A DNA stretch of 64,000 bases from Leptolyngbyaceae cyanobacterium JSC-12 (GTDB lineage: Bacteria > Cyanobacteriota > Cyanobacteriia > Leptolyngbyales > Leptolyngbyaceae), in the NCBI GenBank assembly GCA_000309945.1, contig CM001633.1:270723-334722 (forward strand), written 5' to 3'. The position numbers were made by a program, and so were the translations under genes. This document shows, in pieces, positions 1 through 7,219 of the stretch; position 1 is the stretch's first letter, and each line of letters opens with the position of its first letter. The notes under the pieces are model-generated. The model saw only the letters and a list, made by a program, of their open reading frames with translations, was not told the DNA's origin and ran no database searches.

Positions 1-2
1 AC

Positions 3-1205
3 CGAGGCGAATTCAGCACCGTCCACATCGCCCCCGACTCCACCGCCGATATCCCCGACGACTGTACCCAGGGTGTCCGGCTAGTGGTGCTGCATCCCCA
101 ATATCCCCACAGCAGAGCGAATCAGGATAGCCCCGCCCGCCAATGGGTTGAAGCAGCCCTGCACCACCGAGGCAGCAGCCCTCGCTATTACAAAAACACC
201 CTGCTCTTCCTAGCAGCCGACCAAGCCAAACTGGAAACCCTGGAGCGCAACACCGCCCAATACTTGGCATGGAGCGCGATCGTCGCCGAAAAAGAGACCC
301 TCAACCTGGATGCCTTCCAAACCAACCAAGCCAGCACCAAACTCCAGCAGTCCAATCAAGAGGTGGATGGGAACCTGCGCGACACCTATCAATGGCTGCT
401 GATCCCAACCCAACCCGATGCCCAGGGCAGTATCCAGTGGAGAGAAATGCGCCTGCAGGGGCAAGACACCCCCATCCTGCAAGCCAGCCGCAAAGCCGTC
501 CACGAAGGCGATCTGCTGCCCGTTTACTCCGCCACCAACCTGCGCCTAGATACCCTCGATCGATTCCTCTGGCGCAACACGAACCACATCGACCTGAAAC
601 AGCTATGGGAGTATTTAACTCAGTACCTCTACCTGCCCCGCCTCAAAGATCAAAACGTCTTGCTGGAAGCAGTTCGTAGCGGCATTGCATCAACCACTTG
701 GGCAGACAGTTTTGCCTATGCCGAAGGCTTCGACGCGGCAACAGGAAAGTATCTCGGCCTGCGCGTTGCCACCGGCATCAACCCCAACATCAGCCCCCAA
801 AGCCTGCTGGTAAAGCCAGAGGTGGCTCAGGAGCAATTGGATGGGGAGAGGAGAAGAGAGGAAAGAGAAGGGAGAAAAGAGGAAAGAGAAGGGAGAAAAG
901 AGGAAAGCGAAACAACAAGCCAGATGCCAATGAGCAATCAACAACTCACTCCTCCCTCCTCTCGCCCTGTCTTCCGGAGATTTTATGGAAACATCGAGCT
1001 GGATGCAATGCGGATTAATCGTGACGCTTCAGCGATCGCCAACGAGGTCATTCAACACCTCACCGCCTTACCAGGTGCTACAGTCAAAATCACCCTGGAA
1101 ATTGATGCTGAAATTCCGGATGGGGTTCCTGATGATGTAGCGCGTACTGTGATGGAAAATTGTCGAACACTCAAGTTTAATCGTCAATCCTTTGAGCAGA
1201 GTTGA
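3..1205 (+). CDS. C-terminal part of a DUF499-type (COG1483) ATPase, 5' end outside the window
   Basis: The frame is open from the left edge, so this is about the last 400 residues of a larger protein. The stretch with FLAAD, a YLAWSAIV-like segment and the downstream helical region resembles the C-terminal half of DUF499 (COG1483) AAA-type proteins. In other genomes these often lie beside DUF1156 methylases in predicted defence or DNA-modification loci; the partner gene would be off the left edge. A 65-base all-purine tract (843-907) encodes an in-frame charged repeat, EEREGRK repeated twice plus a partial copy, just before a conserved-looking C-terminal module of about 100 residues. The gene ends at TGA 1203-1205 and converges on leftward genes. 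The family call is moderate because the ATPase core is not visible. Confidence 0.6.
   Translation, partial: RGEFSTVHIAPDSTADIPDDCTQGVRLVVLHPQYPHSRANQDSPARQWVEAALHHRGSSPRYYKNTLLFLAADQAKLETLERNTAQYLAWSAIVAEKETLNLDAFQTNQASTKLQQSNQEVDGNLRDTYQWLLIPTQPDAQGSIQWREMRLQGQDTPILQASRKAVHEGDLLPVYSATNLRLDTLDRFLWRNTNHIDLKQLWEYLTQYLYLPRLKDQNVLLEAVRSGIASTTWADSFAYAEGFDAATGKYLGLRVATGINPNISPQSLLVKPEVAQEQLDGERRREEREGRKEEREGRKEESETTSQMPMSNQQLTPPSSRPVFRRFYGNIELDAMRINRDASAIANEVIQHLTALPGATVKITLEIDAEIPDGVPDDVARTVMENCRTLKFNRQSFEQS
843..907 (+). repeat. Polypurine in-frame 21-bp tandem repeat
   Basis: An uninterrupted run of about 65 purines on the + strand contains two full copies and a partial copy of a 21-bp unit that translates as EEREGRK. 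Because the unit is a multiple of three, copy-number changes keep the frame. It falls in a low-complexity linker between two parts of the DUF499-type protein. Confidence 0.85.
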
Positions 1206-1237
1206 CATGGCGATCATGAAAAATGAAGGGCTGGTCT

Positions 1238-1420
1238 TTAACCAAACTGTAAATTTTGAGGCAGTAGCAAATATTGACCAATCCAGCGAATACGACCTTG
1301 CTGCTCAAATTGGCTTAGTAAACGGGTTATCGTAACTCGTGTTGTGCCTAGCGTGTCGGCAATATCCTGATGGGTCAGGCGGATGGGTTTAGGCATAACG
1401 GGGATACTGCTCTGCAACAT
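1238..1420 (-). pseudogene. Stub of a Crp/NtcA-type regulator (HTH only)
   Basis: This 60-codon frame matches only the C-terminal winged-helix of Crp/FNR-family regulators: RLTHQDIADTLGTTRVTITRLL is the classical recognition segment, followed by a short wing. The cyclic-nucleotide-binding domain and dimer helix, about 150 residues in full proteins such as NtcA, are missing, and the upstream 20 bp join directly to the end of the next gene. It is either a relic or a free-standing DNA-binding stub. It is the last of a leftward run of small genes (2251 to 1238) and converges on the DUF499 gene. Confidence 0.6.
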
Positions 1421-1439
1421 TTACATTACTTGCGCGCAG

Positions 1440-1640
1440 TCACGAAGGGTGTGCTGTGCGCGATCGCGTACCATCAGTATTCCCTAATCGGCAAGAGTGC
1501 ATGAGTTGACTGACAGTTGCAGTCGCTAAATTCGGCATTTCCTGACGACAACTTGGGCAAAACCAATAGACACCAGAGCTACGAACATGACGCAACAAGG
1601 TTCTAGTGCAGCAAATGCAATCATTATGACTATGGCTCAT
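1440..1640 (-). CDS. Small cysteine-rich protein with zinc-ribbon-like motif
   Basis: A 66-residue protein. CICC near the N-terminus, followed by LLRHVRSSGVYWFCPSCRQEMP, gives two CxxC-type knuckles about 20 residues apart, as expected of a small zinc ribbon. Similar short 'YWFCPSCRQEMP' proteins occur widely in cyanobacteria, to my knowledge without an assigned function. Its ATG lies inside the last codons of the GDCCVxC gene (11-bp overlap), which suggests translational coupling and a common mRNA. No catalytic residues can be recognised. Confidence 0.6.
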   Translation of the reverse strand: MSHSHNDCICCTRTLLRHVRSSGVYWFCPSCRQEMPNLATATVSQLMHSCRLGNTDGTRSRTAHPS

Positions 1641-1821
1641 AGGAGGGACACCTTATATCTCCGTAAGAGCAAAAAACACAACAATCTCCAGGTAATGGCT
1701 TGAGTAGCTGTCTGCATCCGTCACACTCATAAAAGTACACACAGGCATCGAGGGGTACTTCCTCAGCCTTTTGATAGCCACAGGAGGGACAGGTGATAGT
1801 AGAGATGTGAGCGGTTGCCAT
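1630..1821 (-). CDS. GDCCVxC-domain small stress-type protein
   Basis: A 63-residue protein with eight cysteines: CPSCGY near residue 11, CDGC near residue 34, then the signature GDCCVFCSYG and a terminal CP. The GDCCVxC family is known from mercury/metal and thiol-stress loci and includes selenoprotein members. Here every position is an ordinary Cys codon, so no selenocysteine is needed. It follows the DsrE-like gene by 28 bp and overlaps the next small gene, so the three look like one transcript. A role in metal or thiol chemistry is inferred from the cysteine pattern only. Confidence 0.75.
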   Translation of the reverse strand: MATAHISTITCPSCGYQKAEEVPLDACVYFYECDGCRQLLKPLPGDCCVFCSYGDIRCPSYEP

Positions 1822-1849
1822 TCGATGAATCCCAATTCAATGGGATTCA

Positions 1850-2251
1850 TCATAGCGTAATCACCTGATCGGGAAGATTACTGCTCAGTGCGATGTACAA
1901 ATCGGGAAAACAGCCAACGGTCACTCCCTCAACGACATCTTTGACCCTGCACTGCCCTGGTTCTTTGCGTCCGGTTCCATCTGGATTGCACCAGCGTGGC
2001 TCCCCCTCTGCTAGGTTGCGTTCTAGGGCACACAGATCACACATCATCAACAGCATGTTCTGTTCTTTCGCCACCTTTGCTAATCGTTCCCCGATCGGAT
2101 CGCCCGTTCGCAGCACAAAACAGTTGTCGTCGAAGAAGAACATGCCGACCACTTCAACCCCATGTACACCGACTTCCAACTGGGGCAAAATCATCTATCC
2201 TAGCTTGTAAGTGCCCCCACGAGGATGGGCAAAAACGTAGGCAACTTTCAT
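1850..2251 (-). pseudogene. DsrE-like (SaoD-like) gene interrupted by an in-frame TAG
   Basis: From ATG 2251-2249 the frame reads MKVAYVFAHPRGGTYKLG, a typical beta-1 and loop of the DsrE/DsrF fold. It then meets TAG (2197-2195) and continues in the same frame from ATG 2194 for 114 codons (GVEVVGMFFFDDN, then CDLCALERN, then TVGCFPDLY) to the stop at 1850. The residues on both sides of the stop form one domain, so a sense codon seems to have mutated to TAG. Translation from 2194 would lack the first strand and glycine-rich loop. The CxxC-type cysteines suggest sulfur or selenium handling, as in the group called SaoD, but this is inferred. The gene lies upstream of the GDCCVxC gene. Confidence 0.7.
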
Positions 2252-2274
2252 AGAGACTCCTGATTTATCCTGAT

Positions 2275-2518
2275 TTAAATTGGTTGCTTGTTGCTAATGG
2301 CGTGCTGCATCTTTTCCTGAAGTTCGGAGAGCGTCATCGAGCCGATTTCTCCTGCCTGACGGGTTCGCACACTCAAGGTCTGAGTTTCCACTTCCCGCTT
2401 GCTAACAACTGCAACGATGGGAATCTTTTCTAGTTCTGCAGTGCGAAGCGGTGAATCATAATCGGACGCTGACGAGAACCGTCTGCCGCCACGTATTCCA
2501 TGTCGAGCAGAAAATATG
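2275..2518 (-). pseudogene. thrS: Degenerate 3' end of threonyl-tRNA synthetase
   Basis: Reading leftward, about 2507-2440 encodes LDMEYVAADGSRQRPIMIHR, a catalytic-domain stretch of ThrS. It is joined almost directly, in another frame and after a stop, to KIPIVAVVSKREVETQTLSV and RTRQAGEIGSMTLSELQEK, the end of the anticodon-binding domain, finishing at TAA 2277-2275. The roughly 80-100 residues that normally separate these segments are gone, and TGA codons lie upstream in the first frame. It cannot make a working enzyme. It is a relic of a second thrS copy; an intact gene must exist elsewhere. Confidence 0.75.
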
Positions 2519-2596
2519 GGAATCAGCTTGACAATCCCGCTCCTTAGCAGACGAATGAAGAGCTTGGCTAACCATACTTAAACCGTACTTAACAGT

Positions 2597-2615
2597 AAGA
2601 ATGATAATCATTCTC
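2597..2615. promoter_or_regulatory. Strong Fur-box-like operator
   Basis: The 19-mer matches the classical Fur consensus GATAATGATAATCATTATC at 16 of 19 positions and contains an almost perfect 7-1-7 palindrome (GAATGAT-A-ATCATTC). It is 22 bp before ATG 2638 of a short frame running antisense into the ferritin 3' end. On the other side it faces the thrS remnant. No intact protein gene is an obvious target. Confidence 0.65.
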
Positions 2616-2720
2616 AGATTAACATGGTTGTACAGGAATGAACCACAGGTTCTTCATTCGTGGTGAGTTGTTTCGAACTTATGACTGGAGAATGACGGAC
2701 AAGCGCTTGCTCACCAGATG

Positions 2721-3248
2721 CTACTGCATGGATGTTGACGGAGTTTTCTTTTCCTTAGTTGCAGCCAACGCGCCAATCTCGCGATCGATAAAGAACAGTC
2801 CCTGCCCTTCTGTGCCAATCAGTTTAATCTTGTCGAGAATACTCTTAAACAAAAATTCTTCTTGGTGTTGTTCTGCAACATACCATTGCAGAAATTGCAG
2901 TGTGGAATAATCGGGTTCTGTATTTGCTAGATGAACGAGACTATTAATCTTGCCAGTAATGAATTGTTCATGGGTATAGATTTTTTCAAACACGTCCTGC
3001 AATGAACTAAATTCTTTCGATGGTGCGTCCATGCTGCCAAGGATGGCGAGTGCACCTGTTTCTTGTAGATAGCTGATCAGCCGCCGCATGTGCATCATTT
3101 CTTCGTCGGCATGTTGGTTCAGGAAGGTGGCGCAGCCATCCAGTGCTTTGTGGGCACACCAGGAACTCATTTGCAGATAGAGGTGAGAAGAAAACATTTC
3201 CAGGTTGATTTGTTCATTCAACCGATCGATCATGGCTTGAGACAGCAT
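2721..3248 (-). CDS. ftnA: Ferritin (FtnA-type, non-haem)
   Basis: A 175-residue iron-storage protein. The diiron ferroxidase ligands fall at the same numbers as in E. coli FtnA: E17, Y24, E50, H53, E94 and Q127, with E126 and E130 nearby for the third iron site. The protein oxidises Fe(II) and stores the mineral in a 24-mer cytoplasmic shell. The start is supported by AGGAG about 9 bp upstream. It begins only 22 bp after feoC on the same strand, so it appears to be the distal gene of the feo operon, an unusual pairing of uptake and storage. The C-terminus (KEKKTPSTSMQ) is a polar tail. Confidence 0.92.
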   Translation of the reverse strand: MLSQAMIDRLNEQINLEMFSSHLYLQMSSWCAHKALDGCATFLNQHADEEMMHMRRLISYLQETGALAILGSMDAPSKEFSSLQDVFEKIYTHEQFITGKINSLVHLANTEPDYSTLQFLQWYVAEQHQEEFLFKSILDKIKLIGTEGQGLFFIDREIGALAATKEKKTPSTSMQ

Positions 3249-3270
3249 TGCAATCGCTCCTACATCACAA

Positions 3271-3510
3271 TCAAGAATTAGGGTTTACCCACTCATACAG
3301 TTCCAAACTTTCTGGCGCACAGCTATGACAACCACCACATTGCTTGCCTGCTAATTTACGAACTCGCCCCTTGCGAATGAGTTGCACTAACATTCCGCGC
3401 AGGGCATCGGCATCACTCTGAAAATGATGGGTCAGAAAATGATGGGTCAACTCTGCGAGGGAGGTTTGGGGATGGGTGCGTAAATAGTTTTGTAGTTGTT
3501 GCAGAATCAT
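3271..3510 (-). CDS. feoC: FeoC-like winged-helix protein
   Basis: A 79-residue protein with an N-terminal winged-helix pattern (ILQQLQNYLRTHPQTSLAEL, then a recognition-like helix and a basic wing at residues 40-55). A cysteine cluster C58-x2-C61-x2-C64 follows in the order typical of FeoC, where such cysteines bind an Fe-S cluster or metal. FeoC is thought to control FeoB stability or activity or to act as an Fe-S-dependent regulator. The gene follows feoB after 4 bp. Only three cysteines are in the cluster, as in several FeoC proteins. Confidence 0.8.
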   Translation of the reverse strand: MILQQLQNYLRTHPQTSLAELTHHFLTHHFQSDADALRGMLVQLIRKGRVRKLAGKQCGGCHSCAPESLELYEWVNPNS

Positions 3511-3514
3511 GGCT

Positions 3515-5869
3515 TCACTGACTGGCTAACACTCTCTGGTCGATCGCACTCTGTGGCTGAATCCGACGATGCTTGCTAAATCGTTTCAGTCCAAGCAAAA
3601 CGGCAACCATGAACAGTGTCAGACCCACTAACCAGGCGATCGCACTGGCTGGATGCTGGTTCAATGTCATGAGTTGGTAGTAAAACACCGCCACCCAGTA
3701 CGCCAGTCCAGTCGTCCAGGCTCCTACAAAGGCTGTCCAGCCCAGATTGGTTTCGCGGTAGACGGCTGCTGTGGCGGAAACACAGGGAAAATAGAGCAGG
3801 ACGAATAGGAGGAAGGCGATCGCGGCGGTGGTACTGCCAAAGCGCGTTGCCATTTGTCCAAAGGTCGTGTAGTGAACTTCTTGCGCTTCTGCCGCTGCTT
3901 TCTGGTCGCCCGTATCGTTTAGAATCCTGACTCCAAGGGGATCAAGGGCTTGATCAGCTAGCTTTGATAAGTTGGTAGGAATGCTGGTAAACGCCTCCCC
4001 AATGCCGCCCCAAAAATCAAAGGCTTCTGGGGGTTCGTCGCCAGTTCCGGCAGCATCTTGAGCCAGTTGGGTATAGAGCGAGTCCATCGTGCCGACCATC
4101 ACTTCCTTAGCAAACACTCCAGTCATTAAACCAACGGTTGCGGGCCAGTTGTCCTGTTGAATCCCCATTGGCGTGAACACAGGCGTAATCGTGCGGCTGA
4201 AGGCACTCAGAATCGAATCTTGACTGTCCTTTTTGCCGAAAGAACCATCTACCCCGACCGAGTTCATCAGCCCTAGAATCACCACCATCACCACGATCAT
4301 CCGACCAGCTTTGGTAATGAATGCCTTCAGCCGATCCCAGGCACGAATCAACACCCCTCTAACCGTGGGAATGTGGTAAGGCGGCAGTTCCATCACAAAT
4401 GGGGCAGTGTCTCCCCGGAACAGGGTTTTCTTCATCACCAGCCCAGTAAATACGGCAGCAATGATGCCTAAAACGTAGAGCAGAAAGACGATATTTTGAC
4501 CATTTGTGGGGAAAAAGGCAGCGCAGAACAAGGCATACACGGGTAGACGGGCACCGCAGGACATAAACGGATTCATTAGGATCGTCATCAGGCGATCGCG
4601 CCGATTTTCCAGCGTTCGGGTGGCCATAATGCCAGGAATGTTACAACCAAACCCGACCATCATCGGCACAAAAGATTTGCCAGGCAGCCCGACAAACCGC
4701 ATCAACCGATCCATCACAAACGCCGCCCGTGCCAGATAGCCCGAATCTTCCAGGATGGCGAGAGAAATAAACAATAGACCAATCTGAGGAATAAAGGTAG
4801 ACGTGGTTTGAATCCCGCCCCCAACACCATCTGCCAATAACCCAATCAACCATCCGGGCGCATTCATCTGTTGGAGCAAATGGGCAGTTCCACTGACGAA
4901 AATAGTGCCTACGCCAATGTCGAAGAAATCAATAAACGCACCCCCCAAATTGATGGCAACCAGAAACATGAGATACATCACCACTAGAAAAATGGGAATT
5001 CCCAGCCACCGATTGAGTACTACCTGATCGATGCGATCGGATACCGTTTGCTTCACCAAATGGGTTCGTTCGGCAACCCCCTGAATGATATGCCGAATCC
5101 AGGTGTAGCGGCTGTCCGCAATCAATAGATCCGTATCTTCTCCCAGGGTTTGATGGATGCGGTGACGGTGCTCAGCAATCTGTCGTAGGGTGTCCTGTCC
5201 CAGGTTCGGCAGGTAGCGATCGTCGTACTGCAACAGGTTCAATGCAAACCAGCGCATCTGGGCAGGGTTAGCGATCGCTGATGTTTGCAATACCGGGATT
5301 AAATCCGCCAGTGCCTCTTCGATCACGGGGGGATAGGCCACGTAGGTCTGGGGAATTGCAGGGTGCATCAACGCCTGCTGGATCAAGTCCTTGAGTTGGG
5401 ATACCCCTGTTCCTTTATGGGCACAGAGAGGAACGACCGGACAGCCCAGGCGCTCAGATAACAGGTGGGGATCAATGCGAATTTCTCGCTTTTCTGCCAG
5501 ATCCATCATGTTGAGGGCGATCATCATGGGCACCCCCATCTCTAGAATCTGAGTCGTGAGATAGAGATTACGCTCCAGGTTAGAAGCATCCACGATGTTA
5601 ATGATGACATCTGCCTCGCCGGATAGCAGATAATCCCGCGCTACCAGTTCATCCAGCCCCGTCGTCGTATCTTCGGCATCCACCGAATAGACACCGGGTA
5701 AATCCACCACAGTGATAATTTGCCCCTGGTAGCGATAGTTGCCTTCCTTACGCTCAACCGTGACCCCAGGCCAGTTGCCGACGCGCTGATGCGCTCCCGT
5801 TAATGCATTAAACAGAGTTGTCTTACCACAGTTGGGGTTGCCGACTAATGCGATCACGGCTTGTGTCAT
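3515..5869 (-). CDS. feoB: Ferrous iron transporter FeoB
   Basis: A 784-residue inner-membrane Fe(II) transporter with an N-terminal G domain. The G1 loop GNPNCGKT is at residues 10-17, G3 DLPG at 56-59 and G4 NMMD at 120-123, followed by a helical GDI-like region to about residue 280 and then the multispanning core. Two Gate-type repeats are visible, one around GFGCNIPGIMATRTLENRRDR and one in the second half with KEVMVGTMDSLY; the length is standard. The start codon overlaps the stop of the FeoA gene by 4 bp (ATGA), implying translational coupling. It operates with FeoA and FeoC encoded on either side. Confidence 0.97.
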   Translation of the reverse strand: MTQAVIALVGNPNCGKTTLFNALTGAHQRVGNWPGVTVERKEGNYRYQGQIITVVDLPGVYSVDAEDTTTGLDELVARDYLLSGEADVIINIVDASNLERNLYLTTQILEMGVPMMIALNMMDLAEKREIRIDPHLLSERLGCPVVPLCAHKGTGVSQLKDLIQQALMHPAIPQTYVAYPPVIEEALADLIPVLQTSAIANPAQMRWFALNLLQYDDRYLPNLGQDTLRQIAEHRHRIHQTLGEDTDLLIADSRYTWIRHIIQGVAERTHLVKQTVSDRIDQVVLNRWLGIPIFLVVMYLMFLVAINLGGAFIDFFDIGVGTIFVSGTAHLLQQMNAPGWLIGLLADGVGGGIQTTSTFIPQIGLLFISLAILEDSGYLARAAFVMDRLMRFVGLPGKSFVPMMVGFGCNIPGIMATRTLENRRDRLMTILMNPFMSCGARLPVYALFCAAFFPTNGQNIVFLLYVLGIIAAVFTGLVMKKTLFRGDTAPFVMELPPYHIPTVRGVLIRAWDRLKAFITKAGRMIVVMVVILGLMNSVGVDGSFGKKDSQDSILSAFSRTITPVFTPMGIQQDNWPATVGLMTGVFAKEVMVGTMDSLYTQLAQDAAGTGDEPPEAFDFWGGIGEAFTSIPTNLSKLADQALDPLGVRILNDTGDQKAAAEAQEVHYTTFGQMATRFGSTTAAIAFLLFVLLYFPCVSATAAVYRETNLGWTAFVGAWTTGLAYWVAVFYYQLMTLNQHPASAIAWLVGLTLFMVAVLLGLKRFSKHRRIQPQSAIDQRVLASQ

Positions 5870-6561
5870 GACTCTCCTCTTGTAACAGGCTCAACTATCA
5901 GAGCATCGGCTTCATCTTTTCGCAGGCTCAGGTGAAAGTTGCGCACTTGAATTTCAGTCGGGTCACCCAAGGGAGCATGGCGCATCACGCGCAATTCTGT
6001 ACCGGGCGTCAAGCCCATTGCCAGGAGCTTGCGCTTATAGTCTCGCATAGTCGGTTTATAGCCAATCACTCTTAACACTGAACCGATCGCCGCATCTCGC
6101 AGTTTGACAGGGGAAGTATCGGGGGTAGTTTGCATGGTTTCCAGGGTTCTCGTCGGACTCGGTTGAGGATGCTCTCTGTATTGGTCTGCATCACATTGGT
6201 CTGCATCTGTGACCTGAATCCGTCGTGCCACCTCTGCCCCCAAGCCCAAGCGCTGATCTTGCAGGGACACAATCACCGACCCAGGAGACACACGACTAAT
6301 CACCTCTAGCACTGCACCGGGGAGCAGTCCCATGCCCATCAAGCGGTTATTGGATTCACCACAGTTTAAGGACAGAATGCGGACGCGATCGCCCACCTGC
6401 GCCATTGCCAGTGAGGTCATGGGTAACTGAGCCGCAGAGCCATTACCCTGCTCAGGGAAGTTGTCCCCATGCCTACCCTCGCCATCAGGATGAGGAGACT
6501 CGCCCATATAGATAAACGGCTGCCAATGGTTGGACTTAGCATTTGCTGAACCATTACTCAT
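5866..6561 (-). CDS. feoA: Tandem-domain FeoA protein
   Basis: A 231-residue protein containing two FeoA (SH3-like) domains instead of the usual single domain of about 75 residues. Domain 1 is at about 50-115 (VGDRVRILSLNCGESNNRLM, GLLPGAVLEV) and domain 2 at about 152-228 (MRDYKRKLLAMGLTPGTELRV, then VRNFHLSLRKDEADALIVEP). The first 45 residues are low-complexity and not family-like, so translation might instead start at Met48. FeoA is cytoplasmic and stimulates or assembles FeoB. The 4-bp overlap with feoB supports co-translation. It is the promoter-proximal gene of the operon. Confidence 0.9.
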   Translation of the reverse strand: MSNGSANAKSNHWQPFIYMGESPHPDGEGRHGDNFPEQGNGSAAQLPMTSLAMAQVGDRVRILSLNCGESNNRLMGMGLLPGAVLEVISRVSPGSVIVSLQDQRLGLGAEVARRIQVTDADQCDADQYREHPQPSPTRTLETMQTTPDTSPVKLRDAAIGSVLRVIGYKPTMRDYKRKLLAMGLTPGTELRVMRHAPLGDPTEIQVRNFHLSLRKDEADALIVEPVTRGES

Positions 6562-6824
6562 GGAAATTATTGATTATATTTCTCATTAACTGCATTCAGC
6601 TTAAGCCTCGAACTCGGATAAGGTAGATAGCTTTTACAAATTCTTAAGCCCTTTTGTAGATCAAACTATCTGTTCATAGGCTCACTCAAAGATAGTATTT
6701 CAGTGATTTTCCAGGTTAATGGCCGAGAAGCAAGACCTATCTTTGAGGCGCTCAAGCAACACAAGATGAGACAGAGAGTCAACGAAATTCAGCAGGTTTT
6801 AGCAATGGTATCCTGGGTAGAATA

Positions 6825-6843
6825 GATAAGAATAGTTCTTATT
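6825..6843 (-). promoter_or_regulatory. Candidate Fur box/promoter upstream of feoA
   Basis: The 19-mer matches the Fur consensus at 13 of 19 positions and is a perfect 7-3-7 palindrome (ATAAGAA-TAG-TTCTTAT). On the minus strand it overlaps TATTCT, a possible -10 element, so a repressor bound here would block it. It lies about 265 bp upstream of the feoA start, which is long for a direct operator. Confidence 0.4.
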
Positions 6844-7042
6844 AAAAGAGAGTGGAAAACAAGAGTAGGAAAACAATGTCAACCAAGTGCGCTACCTTTC
6901 ATCATCGCTTTTTCGGCTGTAATTGCAGAATGCAGCTATAGTCGTCGTTTGACTGAATCAGCGATCAAGATCGCGCCTCACTCTGGAAAGAAAAACTCTG
7001 CTGAGTCCTCATCCGCAGGCGCATGGTTGCGATAGTATGCCT

Positions 7043-7076
7043 CTTTTTTTCAGGATTGTCTTTTTTTCAGGATTGT
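7043..7076. repeat. Exact 17-bp tandem duplication
   Basis: Two adjacent identical units, CTTTTTTTCAGGATTGT, at 7043-7059 and 7060-7076. This is probably a slippage or short-duplication event; no function is visible. Confidence 0.9.
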
Positions 7077-7164
7077 GTAGATGCTGTCTTCAGAAGCCGT
7101 CCTAATGTGCTTTCGTAAGGCTATGGTACAAATCGCTTCCGCAGTCAAATAAAATAAATTCTAT

Positions 7165-7196
7165 CTGTAGGGATGCTTGATGGAACATCCCTACAG
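7165..7196 (-). terminator. Rho-independent terminator of the RTX gene
   Basis: A perfect 11-bp stem (CTGTAGGGATG with CATCCCTACAG, 10-nt loop) lies 23 bp beyond the stop of the leftward RTX gene. It is followed on the minus strand by a T-rich stretch (GAATTTATTTTATTTG), as expected of an intrinsic terminator. Confidence 0.75.
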
Positions 7197-7219
7197 AGAT
7201 CTTGTTAATCAACTCCTGG

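Larger units (their letters stand above)
6562..7164. other. 600-bp intergenic leader region upstream of feoA
   Basis: No convincing gene is present. It contains a Fur-box-like palindrome (6825-6843), a spaced inverted repeat (TCAAAGATAG at 6686-6695 with CTATCTTTGA at 6737-6746) and an exact 17-bp tandem duplication at 7043-7076. A weaker 12/19 Fur-like match lies at 6566-6584, so close to the annotated feoA ATG that it would overlap the ribosome-binding site. If transcription starts at the distal box, feoA would have a leader of about 250 nt. Confidence 0.5.

Noticed and set aside
2195-2197. TAG in the DsrE-like gene as a recoded pyrrolysine or selenocysteine codon
   Set aside because: Selenocysteine uses TGA, and pyrrolysine is not known from cyanobacteria. 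The GDCCVxC neighbour uses plain Cys codons. A nonsense mutation is simpler.
2638-2910. 90-codon + strand frame as a protein gene
   Set aside because: Most of it is antisense to the conserved ferritin 3' end and resembles no family. Kept only as a possible antisense transcript.
6566-6584. 12/19 Fur-like match immediately before the feoA ATG
   Set aside because: It is A/T-rich by chance level and would overlap the ribosome-binding site. The palindrome at 6825 is a better candidate.
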